Positions 35,473-45,598 of a DNA stretch of 64,000 bases are shown here, in pieces. The notes beneath the pieces are model-generated. The model saw only the letters and a list, made by a program, of their open reading frames with translations. It was not told the origin of the DNA and searched no databases. A program made the translations under genes and the position numbers. The DNA is from Nostoc sp. ATCC 53789 (lineage in GTDB: Bacteria > Cyanobacteriota > Cyanobacteriia > Cyanobacteriales > Nostocaceae): NCBI RefSeq assembly GCF_009873495.1, contig NZ_CP046703.1, forward strand, positions 7,188,001-7,252,000, given 5' to 3'. Numbering within the stretch: position 1 is the first letter of the stretch; each line of letters begins with the position of its first letter.

Positions 35473-37308
35473 ATGCGTAATTTTATCAAACAAACTTTTG
35501 CTAGTTTAGTTGGCACATTATTAGGACTAATTATTTTTGGTGGTCTAGGAACCACTGGACTATTGTTGCTAATATTCGCTGCTAGCTCGTCTAAAGATAC
35601 AGGGCCAAATGTAAAAGATAAGTCAGTGTTGGTTTTTGACTTGTCAATGAAAATTACTGATAGCGAACCTAGTTCTGACGAACTGTTTCAAAACACAATA
35701 TCAGGTGTGGATGACGAAAGAATGGCACTCCGCAAAGTTGTAGAAACTTTGGAAAAAGCACGACGCGATCCACGAATTGTTGGGATCTACCTCGATTCAA
35801 CTAGCGCTAGTCAAGCTGGTAACGTCGGCTATGCCTCCCTTAAAGAAATTCGGAAAGCGCTGGAGGAGTTTCGCGCTTCTGGGAAAAAGATTGTGGCTTA
35901 TGGCAGTGATTGGAGTGAAAAGGAATATTACCTTAGTTCAGTGGCAGATTCCATTGTGCTTAATCCTTTGGGAATGATGGAAGTCAACGGTTTGAGTTCA
36001 CAACCGATGTTCTTAGCGGGTGCATTACAGAAGTACGGCATTGGTGTGCAAGTCGTGCGAGTGGGTAAATTCAAAGGTGCTGTAGAACCGTTCATCCTCA
36101 CAAAATTGAGTCCAGAAAACCGCGAACAAACTCAGAAATTGTTAGATGATGTTTGGGGAGAGTGGCGCACTACTGTAGGTGCAAGTCGGAAAATTGAACC
36201 TAACCAGTTGCAAGCGATCGCAGATAGTCAGGCGGTACTAGAAGCCACACAAGCCAAGACTAGCGGTTTAGTCGATCGAGTAGCATACCCTGATGAAGTG
36301 GTGAGTGACCTCAAAAAGTTGACAAATAGCGATAAAGACGACAAAACATTCCGACAAATTAACCTAAATAACTACGCAGAAGTTTCTGGCAAATCTTTGG
36401 GTGTAGAACGTAGCTCAAAAAATCAAATTGCCGTTGTTTATGCAGAGGGTGAAATTGTCGATGGTAAAGGTGATGCTGGACAAGTAGGAGGCGATCGCTT
36501 TGCCAAAATCTTCAGCAAACTCCGACAAGATAAGGATGTGAAGGCTGTTGTATTGCGGATTAATAGTCCTGGTGGTAGCGCTACCGCAGCCGAAGTTATG
36601 CAACGAGAAGTGAAATTAACCCGTGAAGCCAAACCGGTTGTAGTGTCAATGGGTGATGTAGCCGCCTCTGGCGGTTATTGGATTGCTAGCGACTCTAATC
36701 GCATTTTTGCTGAACCAAATACCATTACAGGTTCCATAGGTGTATTTGGGTTGCTATTTAATGGTGAAAAGCTGGCCAATGATAACGGCATCACCTGGGA
36801 TTCGGTGAAGACTGGAACCTATGCTGATAGTCAAACAGTTTCGCGTCCAAAATCGCCTCAAGAGTTGGCACTTTATCAACGTAGTGTTAACCGCATTTAT
36901 AATATGTTTCTGAATAAAGTTTCTCAAGGTCGGAAACTCCCAGAACAAAAAGTTGCAGAAATTGCCCAAGGAAGGGTTTGGTCGGGTTTGGCGGCGAAGG
37001 AAATTGGTTTAGTGGATGAAATTGGTGGTTTGAATAGTGCGATCGCTTATGCTGTCAAAGAGGCGAAACTAGGAGAAGACTGGGAAGTGCAAGAATATCC
37101 TCGCACTAGCAGTTTCGGAGAACGCTTTTTTGGGCGTGCAACTGAAGAGGCGCGGACTGCTTTAGGAATTGAAGCGGCGCAACTCAAACCATCTAACCCC
37201 ATCATCACTGAATTCCAGAAATTGCAACAGGAAGTAGAGATTCTGCAAAAAATGAACGATCCACAGGGAGTTTATGCTCGTTTGCCTTTCAACTTGAAGA
37301 TTGATTGA
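35473..37308 (+). CDS. sppA: Signal peptide peptidase SppA, long (67-kDa) type
   Basis: 611-residue membrane serine protease that degrades cleaved signal peptides (in cyanobacteria, thylakoid-associated SppA1 is linked to phycobilisome protein turnover). An N-terminal transmembrane helix (about 9-36) is followed by duplicated ClpP-like S49 domains. Catalytic Lys lies in VRVGKFKGAVEPF in the first half, nucleophile Ser in VAASGGYWIAS in the second half. Both halves are present, as in the E. coli enzyme. Confidence 0.92.
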   Translation: MRNFIKQTFASLVGTLLGLIIFGGLGTTGLLLLIFAASSSKDTGPNVKDKSVLVFDLSMKITDSEPSSDELFQNTISGVDDERMALRKVVETLEKARRDPRIVGIYLDSTSASQAGNVGYASLKEIRKALEEFRASGKKIVAYGSDWSEKEYYLSSVADSIVLNPLGMMEVNGLSSQPMFLAGALQKYGIGVQVVRVGKFKGAVEPFILTKLSPENREQTQKLLDDVWGEWRTTVGASRKIEPNQLQAIADSQAVLEATQAKTSGLVDRVAYPDEVVSDLKKLTNSDKDDKTFRQINLNNYAEVSGKSLGVERSSKNQIAVVYAEGEIVDGKGDAGQVGGDRFAKIFSKLRQDKDVKAVVLRINSPGGSATAAEVMQREVKLTREAKPVVVSMGDVAASGGYWIASDSNRIFAEPNTITGSIGVFGLLFNGEKLANDNGITWDSVKTGTYADSQTVSRPKSPQELALYQRSVNRIYNMFLNKVSQGRKLPEQKVAEIAQGRVWSGLAAKEIGLVDEIGGLNSAIAYAVKEAKLGEDWEVQEYPRTSSFGERFFGRATEEARTALGIEAAQLKPSNPIITEFQKLQQEVEILQKMNDPQGVYARLPFNLKID

Positions 37309-37340
37309 CATCCTCACCGGATCTATCCAGCGATCATAAC

Positions 37341-37372
37341 GACAATGCCCTTGCGATCGTAAGGGCGTTGTC
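37341..37372. terminator. Hairpin between convergent sppA and Rieske genes
   Basis: GACAATGCCCTT (37341-37352) and AAGGGCGTTGTC (37361-37372), a 12-bp stem with one mismatch and loop GCGATCGT. It lies between two converging genes, so it may serve both; no long T tract. Confidence 0.5.
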
Positions 37373-37407
37373 ATCAATCTTCTAGACTTGATACTGAGGA
37401 AAGTGTA

Positions 37408-38511
37408 TTAGGGTTGGTAGTACTTCGACAAAACTTGATGGAAGTGAGAAATCCCATATTCAATGTCTGCAAGCTGAAGTACACCATAAGCTTTGGAGTG
37501 AACACTTGCTTGTAGCGATCGCACCACCCCAAAGTCTTCATTTAACACCCGCTCAAATTCAGGTCGAAATTCATCCTGCTTATAAGGAAATGCTTCAATC
37601 TGGGCTTTTGTTTGATAAATAAAAACCTCAAACTTAGTTATTGTGGGAGATAAAGGAGTCAGCCGAAAAACTGAAACTTTGTCTCTTGCGGTATTAATCA
37701 TCATATTGGGAAAGATGAAGCCCTGGTAAGATTGTCCCCTTGGTTCTCCTGAAAAAGCGGGGTGATCTTTCACAAATTCATCATCTGTAAAAGGAACAAA
37801 TATCTGATAGTGTTGCCCAGTTGGAGTGTAAATAATATTCTTCGGATCGAAACACTTTAAACTTTGGGCATGAACAACTGACAAGTGATAACACTCTAGA
37901 TAATTTTCAATGGGAAATTTCCAATTGGCTGGCTCTTCATAAAACCAGTGGTCAACCTGCTGAAGTTCCTGCCAACGGTGCTGATATTGCTCTAAGTAAG
38001 CTGAAAATCCAGCCAAATAACTTACTAAAGATTGCCCTTCTGCTTCTGAGTTAACAAAGATAAAGCCGCCCCATGTCTCTACTCGTCCCTTAGCTAGATA
38101 GACAGCCGACTTATCTAAATTGGGAAAACACTCAGCGCGAGGTAAACCTTTAAGATTGCCTTCATAATTGAAATTCCAACCATGATACGGACAACGCACC
38201 CGTTGACAATGACCCTGCCCTTGCAACATCTGCGCTCCGCGATGCGGACAAACATTGTGCATCCCTCCCAATATGCCATTATGATCTCGAATCACGAACA
38301 TGGGCTGATCGCCAACTTGGCAAGTTAAATAATCCCCAGGATTAGGTAAATCAGATTCACGTCCTACAAACTGCCAGGTGTTACGCCAGATAGTTTGCTG
38401 CTCATAAGCAAAAATTTGCTCGCTAAAGTAGTAATCACTAGGTAGTCCAAATTTTGGTTTATTAGTATTAGGAGTTTCATCCACAAATGATGGATGGGTG
38501 AAGATATTCAT
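37408..38511 (-). CDS. Rieske-type aromatic-ring-hydroxylating oxygenase alpha subunit
   Basis: 367-residue non-haem iron oxygenase. Rieske [2Fe-2S] ligands are Cys88, His90, Cys107 and His110 (CPHRGAQ ... CPYHGW). The catalytic domain shows NWKFPIENYLECYHLSVVH, giving two His ligands for mononuclear iron and the bridging acid. Sequence style is close to choline/carnitine monooxygenase-like oxygenases that need a separate reductase; none is encoded nearby. Downstream partner of the haem-oxygenase-like gene (19 bp apart), suggesting a shared pathway. Confidence 0.88.
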   Translation of the reverse strand: MNIFTHPSFVDETPNTNKPKFGLPSDYYFSEQIFAYEQQTIWRNTWQFVGRESDLPNPGDYLTCQVGDQPMFVIRDHNGILGGMHNVCPHRGAQMLQGQGHCQRVRCPYHGWNFNYEGNLKGLPRAECFPNLDKSAVYLAKGRVETWGGFIFVNSEAEGQSLVSYLAGFSAYLEQYQHRWQELQQVDHWFYEEPANWKFPIENYLECYHLSVVHAQSLKCFDPKNIIYTPTGQHYQIFVPFTDDEFVKDHPAFSGEPRGQSYQGFIFPNMMINTARDKVSVFRLTPLSPTITKFEVFIYQTKAQIEAFPYKQDEFRPEFERVLNEDFGVVRSLQASVHSKAYGVLQLADIEYGISHFHQVLSKYYQP

Positions 38512-38530
38512 AGTATTAAGTTCTATTTAA

Positions 38531-39262
38531 TCAATGGTGTTGAGCGATCGCTGTACTCAGAACAACCTCAGATGAGATTGCCTCTTGCGCTAATTCCTGC
38601 CACCAGGTCTGCATTGCATCGATCATTCCCCGAAACCCTGCTGCAAACTCTCCAAATTCTTCGGGTTGTATGTAGGCTGCCAGACATGTTCTCAAGCCCG
38701 CTTCATGTTCAATTTCCCACTCGTTTAAATGCTTGCTGAAGAAATATTCCAAATCTTTGGGCATTGCTCCTTCCAGCAACCAATCTAGAAGTTGCACGAT
38801 TAGAGTTAATTCTGGAATTGAGGTTGCCTCGATCGCATAGATTGCCCCAAGCACATAGTATATTTGTTTATCAAATACCGATTGCATAGTTCTCAGCAGT
38901 TTGAATGTAGCTATTGACGGCATTGTGTTTTTCACAGGAACGCCCAGTCCTTCTTCTAGCCCTTCAGCTAAAAGTGTGTAATGAGAGATTCCTTGGGTAG
39001 TGCTACCCATTTCCTCAGCTATATTTTCTTTGAGTTCTTGGGCTACACTGTTCCATCCAGCTGCCAGGGCTTTCTGTCTTGCTAACTCTGTGAAACCCAC
39101 CAACTCCTTTGGAAAAATCGAATATTGCTGCATGACATAAGCAATCTGAGCAAAGCTTACCTGACTAAGTATTTTTACAACAGGATTTTCTGTAATGCTA
39201 AATGCCACATAATCCTGAGCGAGCAGTTGATTAAGCTGCTTTGTTAAGTGATTAAATTCCAT
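38531..39262 (-). CDS. Haem-oxygenase-like diiron protein (CADD/DUF3865-like)
   Basis: 243-residue all-helical protein. Candidate iron ligands follow the haem-oxygenase-like diiron pattern: Glu84 and His94 (AEEMGS...ISHY), Glu145 (YAIEATS), and Glu/His near 182-186 (EWEIEHEAG). It resembles CADD-like DUF3865 proteins, one of which I recall has been structurally determined from Nostoc punctiforme without a known function. Related enzymes oxidise or cleave small molecules (CADD in folate biosynthesis, UndA, others). The gene precedes a Rieske oxygenase by 19 bp on the same strand. Confidence 0.75.
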   Translation of the reverse strand: MEFNHLTKQLNQLLAQDYVAFSITENPVVKILSQVSFAQIAYVMQQYSIFPKELVGFTELARQKALAAGWNSVAQELKENIAEEMGSTTQGISHYTLLAEGLEEGLGVPVKNTMPSIATFKLLRTMQSVFDKQIYYVLGAIYAIEATSIPELTLIVQLLDWLLEGAMPKDLEYFFSKHLNEWEIEHEAGLRTCLAAYIQPEEFGEFAAGFRGMIDAMQTWWQELAQEAISSEVVLSTAIAQHH

Positions 39263-39664
39263 TAAAGTTTTAGTCCTTTGTTATAGATTTTCTGAATGCC
39301 AATCTAGCTTTGAAATTTGCTATAAATTAACGTAAAACTGACATTTTATATAGCCAAAATAACTTTTATAACTTTATCAATCTTGAGTAAAGGCACTGAA
39401 AATAAATAAATAATTAAGTTGATTGAAATTAGTATTTATACTAGAAAGTAGCCTAAATTCTAACTATTTCAGTAATTTGATTTTTGCAAAAAGACTATTT
39501 TGTACAATTAAGTTCAATAGCAATAAGTTGAGGAATTGTAAACAGAGATATTGCCTATTAGTTATTTACTTCTTAATTAAACACAACATTATTTTGATAG
39601 TCCGAAGTTGCTCATGGGTAATCTAGGTTAAGTAAAGACCTGCGCGAACCAAGATTTACCACTC
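39263..39664. other. AT-rich intergenic region between divergent genes
   Basis: Holds the two divergent promoters, presumably. No repeat family or gene is evident; a 67-codon frame at 39423 has unlikely composition and is not annotated. Confidence 0.4.
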
Positions 39665-41887
39665 ATGAAGATACATCCATCTGGCAAAGTCCGTGCATTT
39701 TCATTACAGCTTGTTCTGGTCGTTCCTTTCGTATTGCAACTTTTTGGCATCGTGGGGCTGGTCGGGTATCTGTCGTTTAAAAATGGCGAGAAAGCGGTGA
39801 ACGATCTAGCTGATCAGTTGATGGAGCGAACCAGTGGTGAGGTAAATCAACATTTAGATGCTTACCTATCGATTCCTCATAAAGTTATCCAGTTAAATGC
39901 GGATGCAATTCGCATGGGATTGCTGAATGTGCGCGATCGCCTCAAGGTTGGTAAGTACTTCTGGCACGAAATGCAAGCCTATGACCTAACCTTTATCAGC
40001 TTGAACCTAGCAACTGGTGAAGGAACTGGAGCCGGCCGTTACGATGGCAAAACGGTGACAATCGATGATAATGCGATCAAAACGCCAAGCCTGCCGAAAA
40101 ATACGAAAACTTACTTAACAGATAATGATGGCAACCCAACCAAAGTGATGACGACCAGTACTTGGGATACCGTCAATGAACTTGCCTATACTGAACCTGT
40201 CAAAGCCGGGAAACCTATCTGGGTTCGCATTTATACTTATTACGATCCTGCTTATCCCCCCTATATTGTGGCATCGGCAGGTCGTCCGATTTATGATGCC
40301 AGCAAAAAACTGATTGGTGTTGTGGGGGCTGAAATTCACCTGTTGAAACTCAGTGAATTTTTACAAAAATTAAATGTCAGCAGCTTCGGACAAGTTTTTA
40401 TTATGGAGCGTGATGGTATGTTGGTTGCCAATTCTGCTCAAGAAAAGCCTTTTACCGTAGTCAATAACGAAATTAAACGCCTTAAAGCGATCGACAGCCC
40501 CAATCCGGTGCTACAAAGCATTGCCAAGCAGCTTCAGCAGCGCATTCCAGATTTTCAGTCCGTTACCAATACCCAAAAACTGAAAGTTAATGTTCAAGGA
40601 GAAAATTTATACGTGCATATTGTGCCTTGGCGTGACCAATATGGTTTGGACTGGTTAGTGGTAGTTGGTATTCCGGAAAAAACTTACATGGCGCAAATCT
40701 ATGCCAACACCCAAATTAGCATCCTGCTGTGTTTTGGGGCGCTGATAGTAGCAACGACGGTTGGCATATTTACCTCGCGCTGGATTGCACATCCTATCTT
40801 GCGCTTGAATCAGACTACCCAAGCAATAGCATTTGGTGATTTACAACAGACACTCCAAGAGGGGAATATCGATGAACTCAACACTCTTGGTCACTCTTTT
40901 AATCACATGGCAGGGCAATTGCGGGAATCCTTTATTGCTTTAGAAAACAGTAATGCCGAACTAGAAGCGCGAGTCGAACAACGGACTGTTGAACTTAAAA
41001 CAGCGATGGGTGAATTGCAGCGTACCCAAGCACAAGTAGTTCAAAGTGAAAAAATGTCTAGTCTGGGTCAACTGGTAGCAGGTATTGCCCATGAAATCAA
41101 TAACCCAGTCAACTTTATTCACGGCAATATTACTCACTTGGATGAATATACTCAAAACTTGTTACAGATGATTTATCTCTACCAAGAACGCTATTCTAGT
41201 CATGACCCAGAAATTCAAGCATTAGCAGAGGAAATCGATCTAGAATTTCTCATTGAAGATTTACAAAAGATACTGCCTTCAATGAAAATGGGGACTGAGA
41301 GGATTCGTAATATTGTGCGATCGCTGCGGAATTTTTCGCGTATGGATGAAGCGGAATTTAAGGCAGTTGATATTCATGAAGGTATCGAAAGTACGCTCTT
41401 AATTCTGCAACACCGCCTCAAAGATAAACCAGACCGTCCAGCAATTGAAGTTATTAAAGATTATGGCAACTTGCCGCAAGTAGAATGCTATCCTGGTCAA
41501 CTCAACCAAGTATTAATGAATGTTCTGGTAAATGCAATGGATGCTCTTGATGAGTTAGATATCAAGCGTACCTCTCAACAGATAGAGGAAAATCCCAGTC
41601 AAATTACTATCCGCACTTCAGTAGTTGATTCACAATCAATAGAAATTGCGATCGCTGATAATGCACAAGGAATGCCAGAATCGGTTCAAAGCCGGATCTT
41701 CGATCCATTTTTTACTACCAAACCTGTAGGCAAAGGAACAGGCATGGGTATGGCAATCAGCTACCAAATCATTACGGAAAAACATGGTGGGAAATTGCTA
41801 TGTTTTTCTAGCCTTGGGCAAGGCAGTAATTTCATAATTCAAGTGCCTATTCGACAAAAAGCTCCTGAACCCGTCCTCAAAGTATAG
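39665..41887 (+). CDS. Membrane sensor histidine kinase (dCache-HAMP-HisKA-HATPase)
   Basis: 740-residue sensor. First membrane helix about residues 15-37 (LVLVVPFVLQLFGIVGLVGYL), an extracytoplasmic double-Cache domain (WVRIYTYYDPAYPPYIVAS, VVGAEIHLLKLSEFL), second helix near 350-372, HAMP (SRWIAHPILRLNQTTQAIAFGDL), a coiled coil, HisKA with phospho-accepting His476 in GIAHEINNPVN, N box NQVLMNVLVNAMDAL, and G boxes DNAQGMP and GKGTGMGMAIS. No response regulator gene is adjacent, so it is an orphan. The Cache domain suggests sensing of a small extracellular ligand. Confidence 0.9.
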   Translation: MKIHPSGKVRAFSLQLVLVVPFVLQLFGIVGLVGYLSFKNGEKAVNDLADQLMERTSGEVNQHLDAYLSIPHKVIQLNADAIRMGLLNVRDRLKVGKYFWHEMQAYDLTFISLNLATGEGTGAGRYDGKTVTIDDNAIKTPSLPKNTKTYLTDNDGNPTKVMTTSTWDTVNELAYTEPVKAGKPIWVRIYTYYDPAYPPYIVASAGRPIYDASKKLIGVVGAEIHLLKLSEFLQKLNVSSFGQVFIMERDGMLVANSAQEKPFTVVNNEIKRLKAIDSPNPVLQSIAKQLQQRIPDFQSVTNTQKLKVNVQGENLYVHIVPWRDQYGLDWLVVVGIPEKTYMAQIYANTQISILLCFGALIVATTVGIFTSRWIAHPILRLNQTTQAIAFGDLQQTLQEGNIDELNTLGHSFNHMAGQLRESFIALENSNAELEARVEQRTVELKTAMGELQRTQAQVVQSEKMSSLGQLVAGIAHEINNPVNFIHGNITHLDEYTQNLLQMIYLYQERYSSHDPEIQALAEEIDLEFLIEDLQKILPSMKMGTERIRNIVRSLRNFSRMDEAEFKAVDIHEGIESTLLILQHRLKDKPDRPAIEVIKDYGNLPQVECYPGQLNQVLMNVLVNAMDALDELDIKRTSQQIEENPSQITIRTSVVDSQSIEIAIADNAQGMPESVQSRIFDPFFTTKPVGKGTGMGMAISYQIITEKHGGKLLCFSSLGQGSNFIIQVPIRQKAPEPVLKV

Positions 41888-41968
41888 AGCGATCGCATCA
41901 TTTATTGAAATTGTTAAACCAACGACTGGAGTAATATTCAATAAAAGTGAGATGCTCCCGAGACAATG

Positions 41969-42526
41969 CTATAACCAGTGTTTCGGATACGTCCTTTCCT
42001 CCGCTAAATTATTGAAGATCACAGCGCATAGCACTAGAATCATCGATCCCTCAAAGGCAGGTGTTAGCAAAAATTGCCAGTCTGGTTTGGTCATCATGAC
42101 GACTAATGCAACAGCACCCGAAGGTGGGTGTAGAGTTCCGGTAAGCTGCATGATTCCGATCGCACTAGAAACAGCCATTCCCATTGCCAAGGGAGAAGCA
42201 CCGAGAAAATGCAGAATTATCAGACTCACCATAGCAGCTAAAAGATTACCCCCAATAACATTGCGGGGTTGAGCCAAAGGACTGTCAGGCACACCAAAAA
42301 TCAAGACACTCGTAGCACCAAAAGGAGCCATCAGCAAAGGAGAATTAGTTTTTGCAGCAAGGTAAGACGTTGCAGTTATGGCTAAAAAACTACCGATCCA
42401 ACTCCAAAAAACATGCCGATGATGAGGTCTTTCTATTGGACAGGTTAGCGGACAGGATCGCCATCTGCCAAAGGTTTTAAACCAATAATTTTTTAATTTA
42501 AACCGAACTTTTTTACCGTCGATCAT
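41969..42526 (-). CDS. HPP-family integral membrane protein
   Basis: 185-residue protein with four hydrophobic segments and the eponymous motif LHPPSGAVAL near residue 131. Also conserved: MAPFGATSVLIFGVPDSPLAQPRNVIGGN. In Synechococcus a member of this family was reported to act in nitrite transport into chloroplast-like systems; the substrate here is unproven. Convergent with the histidine kinase gene. Confidence 0.85.
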   Translation of the reverse strand: MIDGKKVRFKLKNYWFKTFGRWRSCPLTCPIERPHHRHVFWSWIGSFLAITATSYLAAKTNSPLLMAPFGATSVLIFGVPDSPLAQPRNVIGGNLLAAMVSLIILHFLGASPLAMGMAVSSAIGIMQLTGTLHPPSGAVALVVMMTKPDWQFLLTPAFEGSMILVLCAVIFNNLAEERTYPKHWL

Positions 42527-43078
42527 GAATGAACCACTCGATAATCATGACTCTCTGAATTGACTGAGCAAGGCTTTGCTAAAGTTACAATAACATGACA
42601 TTTGCCAAAAAATTCCTAAAAAGTATTCAAATATACAGATTTTTTTGATTTTATTGAAATTCAGGCTAAATAGGTCAATTTAAGTTGCATAAAAGTCAAT
42701 ACACTTGTAGAGACGGCGATTTATCGCGTCTCAAAAACCCAAAATTTTTGCCAGTAGCCCTTAATGAACCGTATTGCCATAAAAGTAGGGGGAAAATCCT
42801 ACCACAAAGTAGCCTTTACTACAAGCTAATCATTCGGGAAAAATGCTTGACGATTAGCTTAGTTGAAATTGACTACAGCGAGGCGGATGAGTTGGCCTCG
42901 CCAACGTCGTAATCAGACTTCTCTCATGTCAGCCTAATAAGTTTTTAACCAGACACGATCTTTGTGGGTTAGGTGATACCCAGTAACTAAATCGCATCAA
43001 ATATCTCAGAAATACTACTGAACCATCAAGACAACAAATGTAACTAACATATACATAAATATTGTCAGGATGCTGAAT
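42527..43078. other. Intergenic region with dispersed palindrome
   Basis: Contains the GTAGAGACGGCGATTTATCGCGTCTC palindrome (42707-42732), the second copy of the GAGACGC family, and a fragment AATGAACCGTATTGCC. No credible gene. Confidence 0.45.
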
Positions 43079-45520
43079 ATGTCAGATTTACCGCTTCAGT
43101 GCAAAAATTTGAAAGAGCAAGTTGAGTCGATATTACAACTTTTACAACAAGAACCAACGCTACATTCTCAAGATATTACACCTGTACAAACTTCCTTAAC
43201 TAAAGCGATTTCTCCCAAGTTTGAGATTGTATTTGCAGGTGCATTTAGTGCTGGTAAATCAATGCTAATCAATGCACTATTGGAGAGAGAACTACTTTAC
43301 AGTGCAGAAGGACACGCTACAGGTACAGAATGCAAAATCGAGTATGCAGAATTAGATAAAGAACGTGTTGTTTTAACGTTCTTAAGTGAAGCAGAAATTC
43401 GGGAACAAGCAGTTTATTTGTGTCAGCAGTTAGGATTTAAGACAGTAACTAATATTAACCAAGCTGATGTAATTACCTTGCTACGTCAAGGTTGTGACGC
43501 GATTATTCAGCAGGAGGGTGGTGAGAGTAAATCAGAACGTGCAAAACAGGCGAAGGCATTAATGTTGTTGGTAGAGGGATATATGGCAAACCGCGATCAC
43601 ATCAACACGGTTAATAATGCTACATACTCAATGGAGCAATTTAACTTTTCCAACCTCAAGGAAGCGGCTGGATATGCCCGTCGTGGTAGCAATAGTGCAG
43701 TATTGAAGCGAATAGAATATTACTGTAATCATCCTCTGCTACAAGATGGCAACGTAATTATTGACACACCTGGTATAGATGCACCAGTAGAGAAAGATGC
43801 ACAACTAACTTATGCCAAAATTCAACATCCTGATACTTCGGCGGTGGTGTGTGTGCTAAAACCTGCTTCGGCGGGTGATATGACAAAAGAAGAAACAGAA
43901 CTTTTGGAATTAATGCGGCAAAATGGGGGAGTACGCGATCGCGTTTTTTATGTCTTCAACCGCATCGATGAAACTTGGTACAATACCCAACTACGACAAA
44001 GATTAGACGATTTAATTAGCGGACAATTTGGCAATTCAAACAAAGTTTATAAAACAAGTGGATTATTAGGATTTTACGGTAGTCAGATTAAACAGACAAA
44101 TCAACTAGATAGATTTGGTTTAGATTCTGTTTTTGCAGAAAGCATTAAAGGTTTAGATGGGAAAGAAGAAACACCACAATTTGTCTATGCCTTTAACAAC
44201 TACTGCGTAAATTCAGGAAAGTTATCTACCACTAAATTCCGTGTCTCTGTTAACGGCTATGAAACTCCAAATCAAAATTATGTGCGGATTTTGGGAGATT
44301 GGGGAAATGAACTGATAGAAAAGCTAATTCAAGATAGTGGTACTGAAGAATTTCGCACAGCTATTACTCGCTATCTTACAGAAGAGAAGCGTCCCCAATT
44401 ATTTAAGAATCTTGCTGATGATTTGGAAGATGTTTGTATTAAACTGACAAAACATTATCAGAGTGTACAACGTAATTTAGATAGTCAACCCCAAGAAATT
44501 GAGAGTATGAAGCAGCAAGAGTTGCAACGCCTAAATCAGCAACTCCAGCAAATCGGCAGAGAATTTAGTGAGCATATCACAAAAGAAGTTAACCAAATAA
44601 TTAATAATTCCTGTGATGCTTTTGAAGCAGATTTTAGACAATTACAATCACGAATGATTCGCCGTTTAGATGAATTGCTAGATACTTTTTCTGTAGCTTC
44701 TGCTTATCAACGTGCAACAATTAGCCATCCTCGCAATGCTACCGCACCTTTAATTGCTATTTTAGTAGAGGCATTTTATTACTTAGCAAATCAGTTAGAA
44801 GATATTTTGATTGAGTCATCTCAGCAAGTTGTTGCGAATTATTTTCAGCGATTGATTGAAAAGATTCGTAAGTCAGAATATTATCGCCAGTTGTATCGTT
44901 TATTAGATAGTGATGGCGGCATTGAACAAGAGATCAGAACTATAGAAAAGCAGGTTACTCAAGCATTAGTGAGTGCAGCTAGTGTAGAGTGCGATCGCTT
45001 CGTGCGAGAAAGTCCGAGATTTTATGATGAAGGCACTTTTTCTATATATCAATTTCGCCAAACTTTATTGCAAACTTCTCAAAGCTACGATGCTGAAAGT
45101 ATCGTAGAAGCAGAACCAGCAATTAGGCAATTATTGAAGTTAGATTTTGAGCCAAAAGTTTCACAAACTATTCGTAAATCTTTCCGTCAAACTATTAACC
45201 AAACGCTCAAAACTCAGTTGTTACCAATGGCAGATCAGCAAGCAGATGAGATTTTGCAGCAATATCCACAGGCGCGTGCTAATTTAGAGAAAACACTGCA
45301 ACAAGAAGCTGAAGAGAAAATCGCTAATAATCGCCGATTATTGAGTGTTGTTGAAGAAAATATTGCAGCATACAATTCAGCAGCTTCTAGTATCAATAGT
45401 TGTTTACAGTCAATGAAACTATATGACCACTTCTTACCTGTCATTGGTGAGTATTTTGATACTGATAATAAGTTCGCTAATAATGGATTTGTGTTTTCAG
45501 ACGCGGTACGAGAGGTTTGA
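43079..45520 (+). CDS. Dynamin-like GTPase
   Basis: 813-residue bacterial dynamin-family protein. P-loop GAFSAGKS at residues 54-61, switch region HATGTECKI, DTPGIDAP (G3) and FNRID (G4-like). A long helical C-terminal part contains coiled-coil runs (QQELQRLNQQLQQIGREFSE) and a moderately hydrophobic paddle-like segment (APLIAILVEAFYYLANQLEDIL). Such proteins bind and remodel membranes, and in some bacteria contribute to phage defence or membrane repair. I prefer ATG 43079 (AGGA 8 bases upstream); ATG 43070 is in frame. Followed by a strong terminator; monocistronic. Confidence 0.88.
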   Translation: MSDLPLQCKNLKEQVESILQLLQQEPTLHSQDITPVQTSLTKAISPKFEIVFAGAFSAGKSMLINALLERELLYSAEGHATGTECKIEYAELDKERVVLTFLSEAEIREQAVYLCQQLGFKTVTNINQADVITLLRQGCDAIIQQEGGESKSERAKQAKALMLLVEGYMANRDHINTVNNATYSMEQFNFSNLKEAAGYARRGSNSAVLKRIEYYCNHPLLQDGNVIIDTPGIDAPVEKDAQLTYAKIQHPDTSAVVCVLKPASAGDMTKEETELLELMRQNGGVRDRVFYVFNRIDETWYNTQLRQRLDDLISGQFGNSNKVYKTSGLLGFYGSQIKQTNQLDRFGLDSVFAESIKGLDGKEETPQFVYAFNNYCVNSGKLSTTKFRVSVNGYETPNQNYVRILGDWGNELIEKLIQDSGTEEFRTAITRYLTEEKRPQLFKNLADDLEDVCIKLTKHYQSVQRNLDSQPQEIESMKQQELQRLNQQLQQIGREFSEHITKEVNQIINNSCDAFEADFRQLQSRMIRRLDELLDTFSVASAYQRATISHPRNATAPLIAILVEAFYYLANQLEDILIESSQQVVANYFQRLIEKIRKSEYYRQLYRLLDSDGGIEQEIRTIEKQVTQALVSAASVECDRFVRESPRFYDEGTFSIYQFRQTLLQTSQSYDAESIVEAEPAIRQLLKLDFEPKVSQTIRKSFRQTINQTLKTQLLPMADQQADEILQQYPQARANLEKTLQQEAEEKIANNRRLLSVVEENIAAYNSAASSINSCLQSMKLYDHFLPVIGEYFDTDNKFANNGFVFSDAVREV

Positions 45521-45546
45521 TTTTAATCCCAAATACTGAGATAAGT

Positions 45547-45593
45547 GTAGCTTAGTGAGTGATTTAGCACTCCCTAAGCTACAGCTTTTTTTT
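45547..45593 (+). terminator. Rho-independent terminator after the dynamin gene
   Basis: GTAGCTTAGTGAGTG (45547-45561) pairs with CACTCCCTAAGCTAC (45568-45582), one mismatch, followed by AGC and eight T (45586-45593). Confidence 0.88.
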
Positions 45594-45598
45594 GTAAA

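Noticed and set aside
39423..39626. 67-codon open frame upstream of the histidine kinase
   Set aside because: Very AT-rich, Asn/Phe/Ile-biased, no start signal.
42685..42912. 75-codon open frame
   Set aside because: Built largely from the GAGACGC palindrome and other dispersed repeat sequence; no domain.
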